Assembly (NCBI RefSeq): GCF_002294985.1
Contig: NZ_NSGE01000003.1
Coordinates: 1 to 64,000 of the forward strand
From: Mesorhizobium sp. WSM3862
Lineage (GTDB): Bacteria > Pseudomonadota > Alphaproteobacteria > Rhizobiales > Rhizobiaceae
Direction: 5' to 3'
Length of the DNA stretch: 64,000 nucleotides
This document shows, one piece after another, positions 45,614 through 54,155 of this stretch (its first letter is position 1; every line of letters starts with the position of its first letter). A program made the translations under genes and the position numbers. The notes below the pieces were generated by a model. It was not told the DNA's origin. It saw only the letters and a list, made by a program, of their open reading frames with translations, and did no database searches.

Positions 45614-47095
45614 ATGGCAGACTCAACGGCAGATGCAGGCAAAGTCCTTTCCGCCGAGGCCGATGACCATTTCCATGACGAATGCGGCGTGTTCGGCATT
45701 TTCGGCCGGCAGGACGCGGCAGCCATCGTCACACTGGGGCTTCACGCGCTCCAGCATCGCGGCCAGGAAGCCGCCGGCATCGTTTCCTATGACGGCACCC
45801 AGTTCCACGTCGAGCGTCATGTCGGGCTGATCGGCGACACCTTCACCAAACAGAACGTCATCGATCGCCTGCAGGGCAACCGCGCCATCGGCCACACCCG
45901 CTACGCCACCACCGGCGGCGCGGGCCTGCGCAATATCCAGCCCTTCTTCGCCGAGTTGGCCGAAGGCGGCCTTGCGGTCGCCCATAACGGCAACCTCACC
46001 AATGCGCTCACCGTCCAGCGCGCATTGCAGAAGCAGGGCTCGATCTTCTCCTCCACTTCCGACACCGAGACGCTGCTGCATCTGGTCGCGACCAGCAAGG
46101 AGCGCGATTTGAACTCGCGTTTCATCGACGCCGTTCGTCAGGTCGAGGGTGCCTTCTCGCTGGTCGCGATGACGGCCAAGAAGATGATCGGCTGCCGCGA
46201 TCCGCTCGGCATCCGTCCGCTGGTGCTCGGCGACCTCGACGGCGCCTGGATACTCGCTTCGGAAACCTGCGCCCTCGACATCATCGGCGCTCGTTTCGTG
46301 CGCGACATCAAGCCGGGCGAGATGGTGGTCATCACCGCCAAGGGCATCGAAAGCCTGTTCCCGTTCGAGCCGCAGAAGACCCGCTTCTGCATCTTCGAAT
46401 ATGTCTATTTCGCGCGGCCGGATTCCTCGGTCGAGGGCCGCAACGTGTATGAGGTCCGCAAGCGCATCGGCGCCGAGTTGGCGCAGGAAAACCCGGTCGA
46501 GGCCGACATCGTCGTGCCGGTGCCGGATTCCGGCACGCCGGCCGCGATCGGCTTCAGCCAGGCCGCGGGCATTCCCTTCGAGCTTGGCATTATCCGCAAC
46601 CACTATGTCGGCCGCACCTTCATCCAGCCGGGCGATTCCATCCGCCACATGGGCGTGAAGCTCAAGCACAATGCCAACCGCCGCATGATCGAGGGCAAGC
46701 GCGTGGTGCTGGTCGACGATTCCATCGTGCGCGGCACCACCAGCCAAAAGATCGTGCAGATGGTGCGCGACGCCGGCGCGAAGGAAGTGCATATGCGCAT
46801 CGCATCGCCGCCGACCAGCGCATCGTGCTTCTACGGCGTCGACACGCCGGAGAAATCGAAGCTTCTGGCATCGCGCATGTCGGTCGAGGAGATGGCCGAG
46901 TTCATCCGCGTCGATTCGCTCGGGTTTTTGTCGATCGACGGGCTCTACCGCGCCGTCGGCGAGGCGCGCCGCGACAACGACCAGCCGCAATTCTGCGACG
47001 CCTGCTTCACCGGCCAGTACCCTACCCGCCTGCTCGACTTCGAAGGCCACGACAACGTGCGCACGCTGTCGCTGCTGGCGAGCGGCGGATCATAA
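45614..47095 (+). CDS. purF: Amidophosphoribosyltransferase
   Basis: 493 residues from ATG 45614; an in-frame ATG at 45584 is possible. The class II glutamine amidotransferase Cys is C24 in HDECGVFGIFG, so a 23-residue propeptide must be removed, as in the B. subtilis-type enzyme. GHTRYATTGGAGLRNIQPF, and the PRPP-binding VVLVDDSIVRGTTS follow. C-terminal FCDACFTGQYP carries Cys residues at the position of the 4Fe-4S ligands of the B. subtilis enzyme. It catalyses the first step of purine synthesis. Downstream of cvpA as in many proteobacteria. Confidence 0.96.
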   Translation: MADSTADAGKVLSAEADDHFHDECGVFGIFGRQDAAAIVTLGLHALQHRGQEAAGIVSYDGTQFHVERHVGLIGDTFTKQNVIDRLQGNRAIGHTRYATTGGAGLRNIQPFFAELAEGGLAVAHNGNLTNALTVQRALQKQGSIFSSTSDTETLLHLVATSKERDLNSRFIDAVRQVEGAFSLVAMTAKKMIGCRDPLGIRPLVLGDLDGAWILASETCALDIIGARFVRDIKPGEMVVITAKGIESLFPFEPQKTRFCIFEYVYFARPDSSVEGRNVYEVRKRIGAELAQENPVEADIVVPVPDSGTPAAIGFSQAAGIPFELGIIRNHYVGRTFIQPGDSIRHMGVKLKHNANRRMIEGKRVVLVDDSIVRGTTSQKIVQMVRDAGAKEVHMRIASPPTSASCFYGVDTPEKSKLLASRMSVEEMAEFIRVDSLGFLSIDGLYRAVGEARRDNDQPQFCDACFTGQYPTRLLDFEGHDNVRTLSLLASGGS

Positions 47096-47122
47096 GCCGG
47101 TCCACCCCACGGAATCCCTCAC

Positions 47123-47866
47123 ATGACCCTCGACCTTTCCGGCCGCGTCGCGGTCGTCACCGGCGCCTCGCGCGGCATCGGTTACTTCATCGCCAGGGAA
47201 CTGGCTGCCGCCGGCGCGCATGTCGTCGCGGTCGCCCGCACCGTCGGCGGGCTGGAAGAGCTTGACGATGCGATCAAGGCCGACGGCCGCGGACAGGCGA
47301 CGCTGGTGCCGCTCGACCTCGCCGACATGGCGGGCATCGACCGGCTCGGCGGCGCCATCCACGAGCGCTGGGGAAAGCTCGACATCCTGGTCGCCAATGC
47401 CGGTATACTCGGGGTGATCTCGCCGATCGGCCATGTCGAAGCAAAAACCTTCGATAAGGTAATGACCGTCAACGTCACCGCGACCTGGCGCCTGATCCGT
47501 TCGGTCGATCCGTTGCTTCGGCTCTCCGACGCCGGACGCGCGATCATCATGTCCTCCAACGCGGCGCACTCGGCGCGCGCCTTCTGGGCGCCCTACGCGG
47601 CTTCCAAGGCCGCGGTGGAGACGATGATGCGCTCCTGGGCGCATGAGACCGAGAGCCTGCCGCTTCGGGTCAACGCCGCCGATCCGGGCGCCACCCGCAC
47701 CGCAATGCGCGCTCAGGCCATGCCGGGCGAGGATCCCGAGACGCTGCCGCATCCGTCCGAGATCGCCAAACGCATCGTGCCGCTGGCAAGCCCGGACTTG
47801 AAGGAAACCGGGCTGATCTTCCAGGCCAGGCACAACCGTTTCGTCGCCTATCGGCAACCGGAATAA
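47123..47866 (+). CDS. SDR-family NAD(P)-dependent oxidoreductase
   Basis: 247 residues. VAVVTGASRGIGYFIAREL is the cofactor loop, ILVANAGILG the NNAG equivalent, IIMSSNAAHSARAFWAPYAASKAAVE gives the catalytic Ser and YxxxK. The C-terminus is normal (NAADPGATRTAMRAQAMPGEDPETLPHPSEIAKRI). Substrate not identifiable. It starts 27 bp after purF, so it may be cotranscribed, and similar SDRs follow purF in other rhizobia as far as I recall. Confidence 0.92.
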   Translation: MTLDLSGRVAVVTGASRGIGYFIARELAAAGAHVVAVARTVGGLEELDDAIKADGRGQATLVPLDLADMAGIDRLGGAIHERWGKLDILVANAGILGVISPIGHVEAKTFDKVMTVNVTATWRLIRSVDPLLRLSDAGRAIIMSSNAAHSARAFWAPYAASKAAVETMMRSWAHETESLPLRVNAADPGATRTAMRAQAMPGEDPETLPHPSEIAKRIVPLASPDLKETGLIFQARHNRFVAYRQPE

Positions 47867-47892
47867 ACCTGCCTCAAGGCGGATGAAACAGG

Positions 47893-47936
47893 CCTCCGGC
47901 TACGTTCTTCGAATGTAGAACATTCGAAACCGGAGG
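47893..47936 (+). promoter_or_regulatory. 5'-UTR hairpin masking the Shine-Dalgarno of the lectin-like gene
   Basis: Outer arms CCTCCGG (47893-47899) and CCGGAGG (47930-47936) enclose an inner perfect stem TTCGAATGT (47908-47916), loop AGA, ACATTCGAA (47920-47928). The 3' outer arm contains the GGAGG that lies six bases before the ATG at 47943, so folding would hide it. Confidence 0.65.
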
Positions 47937-47942
47937 ACCGAC

Positions 47943-48584
47943 ATGCGCAGACTTCTTCTCGTTGCCGCCACCGCCATTACCGCCGCACTCGCCGCCACGG
48001 CAGGCGCGGCCCTGTCGCAAGACGCCAAGATGAGCTTCTTCGTCACCAGCGTCGGCTCCGGCAAGGGCGCCGATCTCGGCGGCCTCAAGGGTGCGGACGC
48101 GCATTGCGCCTCGCTGGCAGAAGCGGCCGGCGTCACCGGCAAGACCTGGCACGCCTATCTCTCCTCCAGCGCCGAGGATGCGCGCGACCGCATCGGCAAG
48201 GGTCCCTGGTTCAATGCCAAGGGCGAGAAGATCGCCGACGACGTCGCCTCGCTGCACAGCGACGCCAACTCCATCAGCAAGCAGACGGCGCTTACCGAGA
48301 AGGGCGAAGTCGTCAACGGCCGCGGCGACAAGCCCAACCGCCACGACGTGCTGACCGGCTCCAAGCCCGATGGCACCAAGATCGCCGACCAGACCTGCGG
48401 CGACTGGACGATGAGCGGCGCGGAAGGGGCGGCCATGACGGGCCATCACGACCGCGCCGGCCTCGACGAATCGGCCGCGGCGAAGTCGTGGAATTCCTCA
48501 CATGCTTCGCGCGGCGGCTGCAGCCAGGAGGCGCTGAGAGGCACGGGCGGCGACGGCCTGTTCTACTGCTTCGCTGTCGAATAA
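47943..48584 (+). CDS. Secreted C-type-lectin-like protein
   Basis: 213 residues. The signal peptide ends ATAGAALSQ. The mature protein begins MSFFVTSVGSGKGADLGGLKGADAHCASLAEAAG and contains TWHAYLSS, GPWFNAKGEKIADDV, TCGDWTMSGAEGAAMTGHHDR and ends GLFYCFAVE, with paired Cys. This layout (GADxHC...WxAYLS...CxxW...) is that of the bacterial C-type-lectin-fold DUF1554/'lectin' family common in rhizobia. Likely a periplasmic or exported carbohydrate-binding protein; ligand unknown. Its ribosome-binding site lies in a long hairpin. Confidence 0.75.
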   Translation: MRRLLLVAATAITAALAATAGAALSQDAKMSFFVTSVGSGKGADLGGLKGADAHCASLAEAAGVTGKTWHAYLSSSAEDARDRIGKGPWFNAKGEKIADDVASLHSDANSISKQTALTEKGEVVNGRGDKPNRHDVLTGSKPDGTKIADQTCGDWTMSGAEGAAMTGHHDRAGLDESAAAKSWNSSHASRGGCSQEALRGTGGDGLFYCFAVE

Positions 48585-48714
48585 GCGTCCGGCCAGCGGT
48601 CGTTCACGGGTCTGTGACCAGGGCGGGGCAGCGTATGCCGCCGCCCCGCTTTCGCCTTTTGCTGGGAGTTGCTAGCATCGACCCGACTCCGACATCCAGC
48701 AAAGAGGAATCCCC

Positions 48715-48939
48715 ATGGCTGCCACCCCCAGCGTAGCGTTGGTCTGGTATCTTGTTATCGCCGGCCCGCAGGGCGGCATGGCGGTGCTGCCCAGCACCTT
48801 CGACACCCGCGAACAGTGCACCAACGCGATTGCCGAATATCAGAAGCAGCCGACGCCGCAGGGTTGGGCCGTGCAGTGCGTGCCGAGCGCCTCGCCCTTC
48901 ACCGACGAAGGGGATGCGGAAGTGCCATCGGCACAGTAG
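48715..48939 (+). CDS. Small hypothetical protein
   Basis: 74 residues from ATG 48715 with GAGGAA upstream. The sequence SVALVWYLVIAGPQGGMAVLPSTFDTREQCTNAIAEYQKQPTPQGWAVQCVPS has two Cys and a single mildly hydrophobic stretch near the N-terminus. I do not recognise a family. Good codon use and a ribosome-binding site support it as real. It lies between a lectin-like gene and an S10 peptidase; a repeat fragment follows. Confidence 0.6.
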   Translation: MAATPSVALVWYLVIAGPQGGMAVLPSTFDTREQCTNAIAEYQKQPTPQGWAVQCVPSASPFTDEGDAEVPSAQ

Positions 48940-48950
48940 CGCCAGCTGAT

Positions 48951-48995
48951 CTCCCCCCTTGTGAGCCAATCTCCCCCGCGACGGGGGAGATCGCA
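48951..48995. repeat. Fragment of the MITE-like repeat
   Basis: AGCTGATCTCCCCCC followed by the palindrome ATCTCCCCC/GGGGGAGAT, matching the interior and half-end of the element at 43179-43334. It appears truncated. Confidence 0.6.
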
Positions 48996-49079
48996 GTTCC
49001 AACGCAGCGCCAAGCCTATGCCCTTTGACTTCGGCCGCCCCGGCCATACCTTTGCGGGGGTCGTTCCCGCGGAGGTCGC

Positions 49080-50582
49080 ATGCGGTCCAAGTTGAAGCTC
49101 CTGCCCTTCATCCTCCTGGCGCTCACAGCCTTTGCGCAGCCAGCCGGCGCCGAGACACCTGAACGGCCGGCGCCGGCCGGCGGCGTGCTGTCGCTTCTGC
49201 CGCCGCCGCAGGTCACCGAGCATTCGATCACCCTTGGCGGGCGCAAGCTCGACTACCAGGCCAAGGCCGGCACGCTGTCGCTGCTTTCCGGCAAGGGCGA
49301 GGTCACGGCCGAGATCTTCTACGTCGCCTACACGCAGCAGTCGCCCGCCCTGGCCAAAGAGCGGCCGATCACCTTCGTCTTCAACGGCGGGCCGGGCGCG
49401 GCTTCCGCCTACCTGCATCTCGGCGCGATCGGCCCGCGCATCGTTGCGACCGCTGCCGACGGCCAATTCCTGCCGCCGCCACAAAGGCTCGTCGACAATC
49501 CGGACAGCTGGCTCGACATGACCGATCTCGTCTTCGTCGATCCGGTCGGCACCGGCTACAGCCGCGAAGCGCCGGGCCAGGACACGAAAGGGTTCTGGGG
49601 CGTCGACCAGGACGCCAGCTCGGTCGGCGCTTTCATACGGCTCTATCTGGCGCAGAACGGCCGCACCGCTTCACCGCTCTTCCTCGCCGGCGAAAGCTAT
49701 GGCGGCTTTCGCGCCGCGCTGCTCGCCAGGACGCTGCAGGAGGATGTCGGCTTGAGCCCCTCCGGCATCGTGCTGATCTCGCCGGCGCTGGAGTTCATGC
49801 TGGTGCGGCCGGACCAATTCGACCAGTTGCACTGGGCGCTCGAACTGCCTTCGCTGGCGGCAGTGCGGCTTCGCGCCGACGGCGTCAGCGGCGAGGCGCT
49901 GCGCGACAGGCTGGCCGAGGTCGAGCACTATGCGCTTGGCGACTATCTGACGGCGCTCGCCAGCGGGCTGGAGCAAGGCGGCAAGCTCGCCAGCGGGCGC
50001 GTGGCGGAAATCACCGGCCTGCCGCTCGAACTCGTCGAGCGCAATTTCGCCCGTGTCCCTACCGGCCTGTTCACCCGCGAGTTCCAGCGCGCCAAGGGCA
50101 AGGTGCTCAGCCCGTACGATGCCACGATCAGCACCGCCGATATCTCGCCGGGAAGCGCCCGCATAGAAGGCCCGGACCCGGTGCTTGACCGCAGTGTGCC
50201 GGTGCTGACCTCGGCCTTTGTCGCTTACGCCCGTAACGAGCTGAATTATCGCACGGATGTCAGCTACCGGCTGCTCAACGGCGAGATCAGTCGCAATTGG
50301 GAGTACGGCACCTCGGGGCAAGGCTATGCCGGGGCGATGAACGACCTGCAGCGGGCGCGTTCGCTCAATCCCTCGCTCGGTGTCGTCATCGTCAACGGCT
50401 ATACCGACCTCGTCACGCCCTACCTGGCCTCGCGCTATCTGGTGAACCAGCTTCCCTCGCTCGCCGACGCCAAACCGATCCGTCTCGATGTCGTCGAGGG
50501 CGGCCACATGATGTACCTCAGGCCCGACGGAAGGCGCGCGCTGAAGGAGGCAGCCTCCGAGCTCTACCAGGCGACGCAGTAA
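49080..50582 (+). CDS. S10-family serine carboxypeptidase-like protein
   Basis: 500 residues, signal peptide ending AQPAGAE. The alpha/beta-hydrolase core shows PITFVFNGGPGAASAYLHLGAIGPR (oxyanion region), the nucleophile in LAGESYGGFRAALLA, Asp in VNGYTDLVTPYLAS and His in VEGGHMMYLRPDGR: the full S10 triad. Bacterial members are exported peptidases of poorly known role. No lipobox is visible, so periplasmic or secreted. It stands alone with the EamA genes downstream in the same direction. Confidence 0.9.
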   Translation: MRSKLKLLPFILLALTAFAQPAGAETPERPAPAGGVLSLLPPPQVTEHSITLGGRKLDYQAKAGTLSLLSGKGEVTAEIFYVAYTQQSPALAKERPITFVFNGGPGAASAYLHLGAIGPRIVATAADGQFLPPPQRLVDNPDSWLDMTDLVFVDPVGTGYSREAPGQDTKGFWGVDQDASSVGAFIRLYLAQNGRTASPLFLAGESYGGFRAALLARTLQEDVGLSPSGIVLISPALEFMLVRPDQFDQLHWALELPSLAAVRLRADGVSGEALRDRLAEVEHYALGDYLTALASGLEQGGKLASGRVAEITGLPLELVERNFARVPTGLFTREFQRAKGKVLSPYDATISTADISPGSARIEGPDPVLDRSVPVLTSAFVAYARNELNYRTDVSYRLLNGEISRNWEYGTSGQGYAGAMNDLQRARSLNPSLGVVIVNGYTDLVTPYLASRYLVNQLPSLADAKPIRLDVVEGGHMMYLRPDGRRALKEAASELYQATQ

Positions 50583-50723
50583 GCGCTTCTCGATCGGCCA
50601 CGAGGGCTCTGCCCCAACGCAAGCGCCGCGCTGGAACAGCGCGGTAGAAGCTTTCGCCCGTATAGCTGGCAGAAGTGGATCCGATGGGGCGGAGCCGCCT
50701 CCACGCTGGCAAATCGATACCGC

Positions 50724-51620
50724 ATGGCCGATGTCGTCGTCCTCGAAAGCCGCGAAAGGGTGCTGGCCGGCATCCTGTTCACCGCGGCCGCCTATTTCTT
50801 GTTTTCGGCGCAGGATGCCTCGATCAAGCTGTTGGTGGCCGGCATGACGGTGTGGCAGATCATGTTCTTCCGCTCGGTCACCGTCCTTGCCGCCTGCGGC
50901 GCGATCGGCGGACGGACGCTGTTCGCCGACACGGTAAGCTCGCCCATCGTGCGGCCGATGCTGGTGCGCAGCGCGTTCACGCTCGCGGCCTGGCTCTGCT
51001 ACTACAACGCCGCACGCTCGCTGCAGCTCGCCGAGCTCACCACCATCTACTACGCCGCGCCGATCATCGTCACCGTGCTTTCAGTGGTGATGCTGGGCGA
51101 GACCGTGCCGCTCTTGCGCTGGGCGGCGGTGTTCGTCGGATTCGTTGGCGTCTTCATCGCCTGCGACCCGGCGCGTCTCGGCTTCTCCGTGCCGGTCCTG
51201 CTTGTGCTGGCGGCAGCGCTTTTGTGGGGCATCGCCGTGGTGCTCTTGCGCAAGACCGCGATGCAGGAGCGCACGACGATCCAGCTGGTGCTCAACAATT
51301 TCTACTTCCTGCTTTTTTCGGCGGTGCCGGCGCTGATCTGGTGGCGCATGCCCGACGCGCCGCAACTCATGCTTCTCATGAGCGTCGGCGCGCTCGGCGG
51401 CGTCGCGCAATACATGCTGTTCGAGGGCATGAAACGGGCGCCGGTGTCGATCGTGGCGCCATTCGAATACACCTCGCTGGTCTGGGCGTTCGCGCTGGGC
51501 TTCGCCATCTGGGGCGACGTGCCGAGAACCGAAGTTTTCATGGGCGCGGCTTTGATCATCGGCGCCGGCCTGCTGATCGTCGGCAACGAGCGTTTCCGCA
51601 AACGGGTCGAGGACTCATGA
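50724..51620 (+). CDS. EamA-family DMT transporter (first of pair)
   Basis: 298 residues with ten predicted hydrophobic helices and the two internally repeated EamA domains; EamA signature-like segments are LQLAELTTIYYAAPIIVTVLSVVMLGETVPLLRWAAV and APFEYTSLVWAFALGFAIWGDVP. It probably exports an amino acid or other small metabolite; substrate not readable. The next gene is a second EamA member in the same direction, 37 bp away. Confidence 0.9.
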   Translation: MADVVVLESRERVLAGILFTAAAYFLFSAQDASIKLLVAGMTVWQIMFFRSVTVLAACGAIGGRTLFADTVSSPIVRPMLVRSAFTLAAWLCYYNAARSLQLAELTTIYYAAPIIVTVLSVVMLGETVPLLRWAAVFVGFVGVFIACDPARLGFSVPVLLVLAAALLWGIAVVLLRKTAMQERTTIQLVLNNFYFLLFSAVPALIWWRMPDAPQLMLLMSVGALGGVAQYMLFEGMKRAPVSIVAPFEYTSLVWAFALGFAIWGDVPRTEVFMGAALIIGAGLLIVGNERFRKRVEDS

Positions 51621-51657
51621 CAGAAGGCTGTCAGCACGAGCGGCATAGTCTGGTGCC

Positions 51658-52575
51658 ATGACGGATACGGTCGACATGCCTGAAAAGCTTGCCAAGGGCA
51701 CCGCCGACGCCACAGCCGAGCGCATGCTGGGCGTCGTGCTGGTCTCGGCCTCGGCCGTCGCCTTCGCGCTCACCGGCGTGCTGACCAAGTCGATCCATGC
51801 CGATCCGCTGACCATCACCTGCTGGCGCGGCTTCTTCGGCTCGATCCTGATTGCTCTTTACGTGCTGTGGCGCCGCCGCCGCTCGGGCGGGCGCGAGAGC
51901 CTCAGGCTCGGCTGGCGCGGCTGGCTGCTTGCGGTCGAGGGGGCTGCCGCCAGCATCGCCTTCATCGCGGCGTTCAAATACACCTATGTCGCCAATGTCG
52001 CGGTGATCTACGCCACCTCACCCTTCATAGCCGCACTGCTTGCCTTGCTGCTGGTGCGGGAAAAATTCCGGCTGCAGACGATGCTGGCGGCGGCCGTGTC
52101 GCTATGCGGCGTCGCCGTCATGGTGGGCGGCGGCTTTGGCAGCGGCCACCTGTTCGGCGACGGGCTGGCGCTTTTGATGACCACCGGCAGCGCGCTCTAC
52201 ATGATCATGGTGCGCGCCTTTCGCGACTCGCCCGTCGTCTGGGCCGGCGCGGTGTCGGCCTTCCTGCTCTTCGTCCTCGGCTGGTTCGTCACCGACCCGG
52301 TTGCCGTTTCGACCCGCGATATGGTGCTGCTTGCCACCTTCGGCTGCTCCTTCGCGCTGGCCTCGATCCTGTGGACCGAAGGTTCGCGGCTTATCCCCGC
52401 CGCCGAATCCGGCCTGCTCGGCTCGGGCGAAGTGCCGTTCGCCATCCTGTTCGCCTTGCTGTTCCTCGGCGAATTCCCACCGCTGGCCAGCATCGTCGGC
52501 GGCGCGATCGTGCTTTGCGCGGTTTTCGCGCACGCCGCACGCGACTGGTCGAGAGCCAAATCGACGCGTTCATAA
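51658..52575 (+). CDS. EamA-family DMT transporter (second of pair)
   Basis: 305 residues. SASAVAFALTGVLTKSIHADPLTITCWRGFFGSILIALYVLW and FKYTYVANVAVIYATSPFIAALLALLLVREKF are typical EamA. The second half ends ESGLLGSGEVPFAILFALLFLGEFPPLASIVGGAIVL. Ten membrane helices expected. Adjacent to its paralogue, so the two may act separately or as a pair. Followed by the small RNA candidate. Confidence 0.9.
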   Translation: MTDTVDMPEKLAKGTADATAERMLGVVLVSASAVAFALTGVLTKSIHADPLTITCWRGFFGSILIALYVLWRRRRSGGRESLRLGWRGWLLAVEGAAASIAFIAAFKYTYVANVAVIYATSPFIAALLALLLVREKFRLQTMLAAAVSLCGVAVMVGGGFGSGHLFGDGLALLMTTGSALYMIMVRAFRDSPVVWAGAVSAFLLFVLGWFVTDPVAVSTRDMVLLATFGCSFALASILWTEGSRLIPAAESGLLGSGEVPFAILFALLFLGEFPPLASIVGGAIVLCAVFAHAARDWSRAKSTRS

Positions 52576-52619
52576 ATTTTTTTCGCGGTCACGGAACCAT
52601 CACCCGACTCAGGCATTGT

Positions 52620-52705
52620 TAGATCGACGGGTCACCCCCCAAGTCCCCCCAAACCCCTCGACCCGTCCGACTAGAAGCCGACCCGCAAAAAGGTCGGCTT
52701 TTTCT
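52620..52705 (+). ncRNA. Candidate trans-acting small RNA with C-rich loop and intrinsic terminator
   Basis: GACGGGTC (52626-52633) and GACCCGTC (52660-52667) form a perfect 8-bp stem around a 26-base loop with three C-tracts (six, six and four C). After a short linker, AGCCGACC (52676-52683), eight bases, GGTCGGCT (52692-52699) and a T-run form a rho-independent terminator. The size (~85 nt), single-stranded C-rich loop (complementary to Shine-Dalgarno-like GGGG) and own terminator are the layout of alphaproteobacterial trans-acting sRNAs. I cannot assign it to a named family, and its promoter is not obvious. Confidence 0.5.
52676..52704 (+). terminator. Rho-independent terminator of the small RNA candidate / EamA gene
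   Basis: Eight-base-pair stem AGCCGACC/GGTCGGCT followed by TTTTTC. It would also stop readthrough from the EamA gene. Confidence 0.88.
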
Positions 52706-52723
52706 TTGGGCGTTCCTGGCCGT

Positions 52724-53578
52724 TCAGGGCGGCAGCGCCAGGCCGTTGCCCAGAAGCTCCGCGAGATCCCGCGCCGGACGAGCCGCCTCGCGGCCGAGCC
52801 GGATGGCGAAGCCGGCCATTGGCAGCGGCGGCAGGTCGAGATCAGGGGACGCTTCCACGATACCGGAATGGGCAAGACGCCGGGTGCGCGGCGTCAGCGC
52901 GATGCCGGCATTGACCGCGCTGCGCAGGCCGGCAAGGCTGGAGCTGCCGGCAGCGATGCGGTAGCGGCGGCCGGCGGCGTCGAGTGCATTGAGCGCAGCC
53001 TCCCTGAAGCCGCAATAGGGATCGAGCAGCGCCAGCGGCACCACGTCTTGCCGCGTCGCCAGCCCTTTGTCCGAGCAGAGCCACAGCATCGGCTCGCTGA
53101 TCAGGAACGCTTCATCCGGGGATGGCGCATGGCGCATGGTGATCGCAAGGTCGAGCTGGCCAGCCTGCAAGGCTGACCCGAGTTCCAGGGAGCGGCCGAC
53201 GCGCAGCTCGATCCTAACGCGCGGATGGCTGGCGGCGAAGGCGCGCAACAGCTCCGGCAGGCCATGATCGGCAAAGTCCTGCGTGGTTCCGATGGCGATG
53301 CGACCGCCGACGCGCGCGCCTTTCAGCGCCAACCAGGCCTCAGTGTGGACGGCAAGGATGCGCCTGGCATGGCCGACAAGGTCCTCGCCGGCAGGCGTCA
53401 GGCCGCGGCCCCGGCCCTGGGGCGCGAGCAGCGGCTCGCCGACGATCTCCTCCAGCCGCTGCATCTGCGCCGTGACGGCGGATGGGGAGCGGCCGACAGC
53501 GGACGCCGCCCTGGCCAGGGAGCCGCCATCGACGAAGGCGAGGAAAGTTTTGAGCAGGTCGGGATCGAGAGTTTCCAT
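52724..53578 (-). CDS. LysR-family transcriptional regulator
   Basis: 284 residues from ATG 53578. METLDPDLLKTFLAFVDGGSLARAASAVGRSPSAVTAQMQRLEEIVGEPLL is the N-terminal HTH; the periplasmic-binding-like effector domain fills the rest (GRIAIGTTQDFADHGLPELLRAFAASHPRVRIELRVG). Divergent from a tautomerase gene across 113 bp, the classical LysR arrangement, so it probably controls that gene and itself. A T-N11-A palindrome lies directly before its start. Confidence 0.94.
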   Translation of the reverse strand: METLDPDLLKTFLAFVDGGSLARAASAVGRSPSAVTAQMQRLEEIVGEPLLAPQGRGRGLTPAGEDLVGHARRILAVHTEAWLALKGARVGGRIAIGTTQDFADHGLPELLRAFAASHPRVRIELRVGRSLELGSALQAGQLDLAITMRHAPSPDEAFLISEPMLWLCSDKGLATRQDVVPLALLDPYCGFREAALNALDAAGRRYRIAAGSSSLAGLRSAVNAGIALTPRTRRLAHSGIVEASPDLDLPPLPMAGFAIRLGREAARPARDLAELLGNGLALPP

Positions 53579-53580
53579 AC

Positions 53581-53595
53581 TTCGGTGATATCGAA
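53581..53595. promoter_or_regulatory. Probable LysR operator
   Basis: TTCG-N7-CGAA, a T-N11-A type palindrome, three bases upstream of the lysR ATG. A second half-pair, ATCGAA (53590-53595) with TTCGAT (53613-53618), lies toward the tautomerase gene. Confidence 0.6.
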
Positions 53596-53691
53596 GTAAT
53601 TATCAAAGACAATTCGATTTTTTTGATGCATGGCTAGTGGCATGGTCCCTTCATCGGCGGCGCGAAGCCGTCAGAAGCGAAGGAGAGAAAA

Positions 53692-54099
53692 ATGCCGATC
53701 ATCAATGTCAGCGTCACCGGCGAGCCCGACGCAAAGCGTTCCGCCGCGATCGCGAAGGAGATCACCGAAATTACGGCCACGCATCTGCGCAAGGACCCGA
53801 CCATCACCGCGGTTGCGGTCAGCTACGTCGATCCGCAGCACTGGTTCGCCGGCGGCAAGTCGCTGGCCGAGCATGGCACGAGCACCTTCTGGCTCGACAT
53901 CAAGGTGGTGGACGGCACCAACACCAAGCTCGAGCTCGAAGCCTATCTCAAGGCGATTTTCGACGCCTTCGGCCGCCTGCTCGGCGGCGTCCATGAGGAA
54001 AGCTACGCGCTGGTGCATGAGGTTCCGGCGGCGGCCTACGGCTTTGGCGGCAAGAGCCAGGAGTTCCGCTTCATCAGCGGGAGACTGAAGGTGGCGTAG
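53692..54099 (+). CDS. Tautomerase-family protein
   Basis: 135 residues from ATG 53692; after Met removal the N-terminal Pro (MPIINVSVTGEPDAKRSAAIAKEITEITATHLRKDP) is the catalytic base of the 4-oxalocrotonate tautomerase superfamily. The length is double that of 4-OT, as in the cis-CaaD and MSAD subgroup, but the second half lacks a clear Pro-1 repeat. Substrate unknown. Divergent from lysR and probably regulated by it. Confidence 0.88.
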   Translation: MPIINVSVTGEPDAKRSAAIAKEITEITATHLRKDPTITAVAVSYVDPQHWFAGGKSLAEHGTSTFWLDIKVVDGTNTKLELEAYLKAIFDAFGRLLGGVHEESYALVHEVPAAAYGFGGKSQEFRFISGRLKVA

Positions 54100-54155
54100 C
54101 GGCACGCCTTTCCCCGCTCCCCTGTGCGAGACGGTGGGTCGGCGCGCAGCGTCGA

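Noticed and set aside
47904..47921. Possible LexA box before the lectin-like gene
   Set aside because: The rhizobial LexA site is GTTC-N7-GTTC as a direct repeat; here the second half is GTAG. The dyad is better explained as the hairpin stem.
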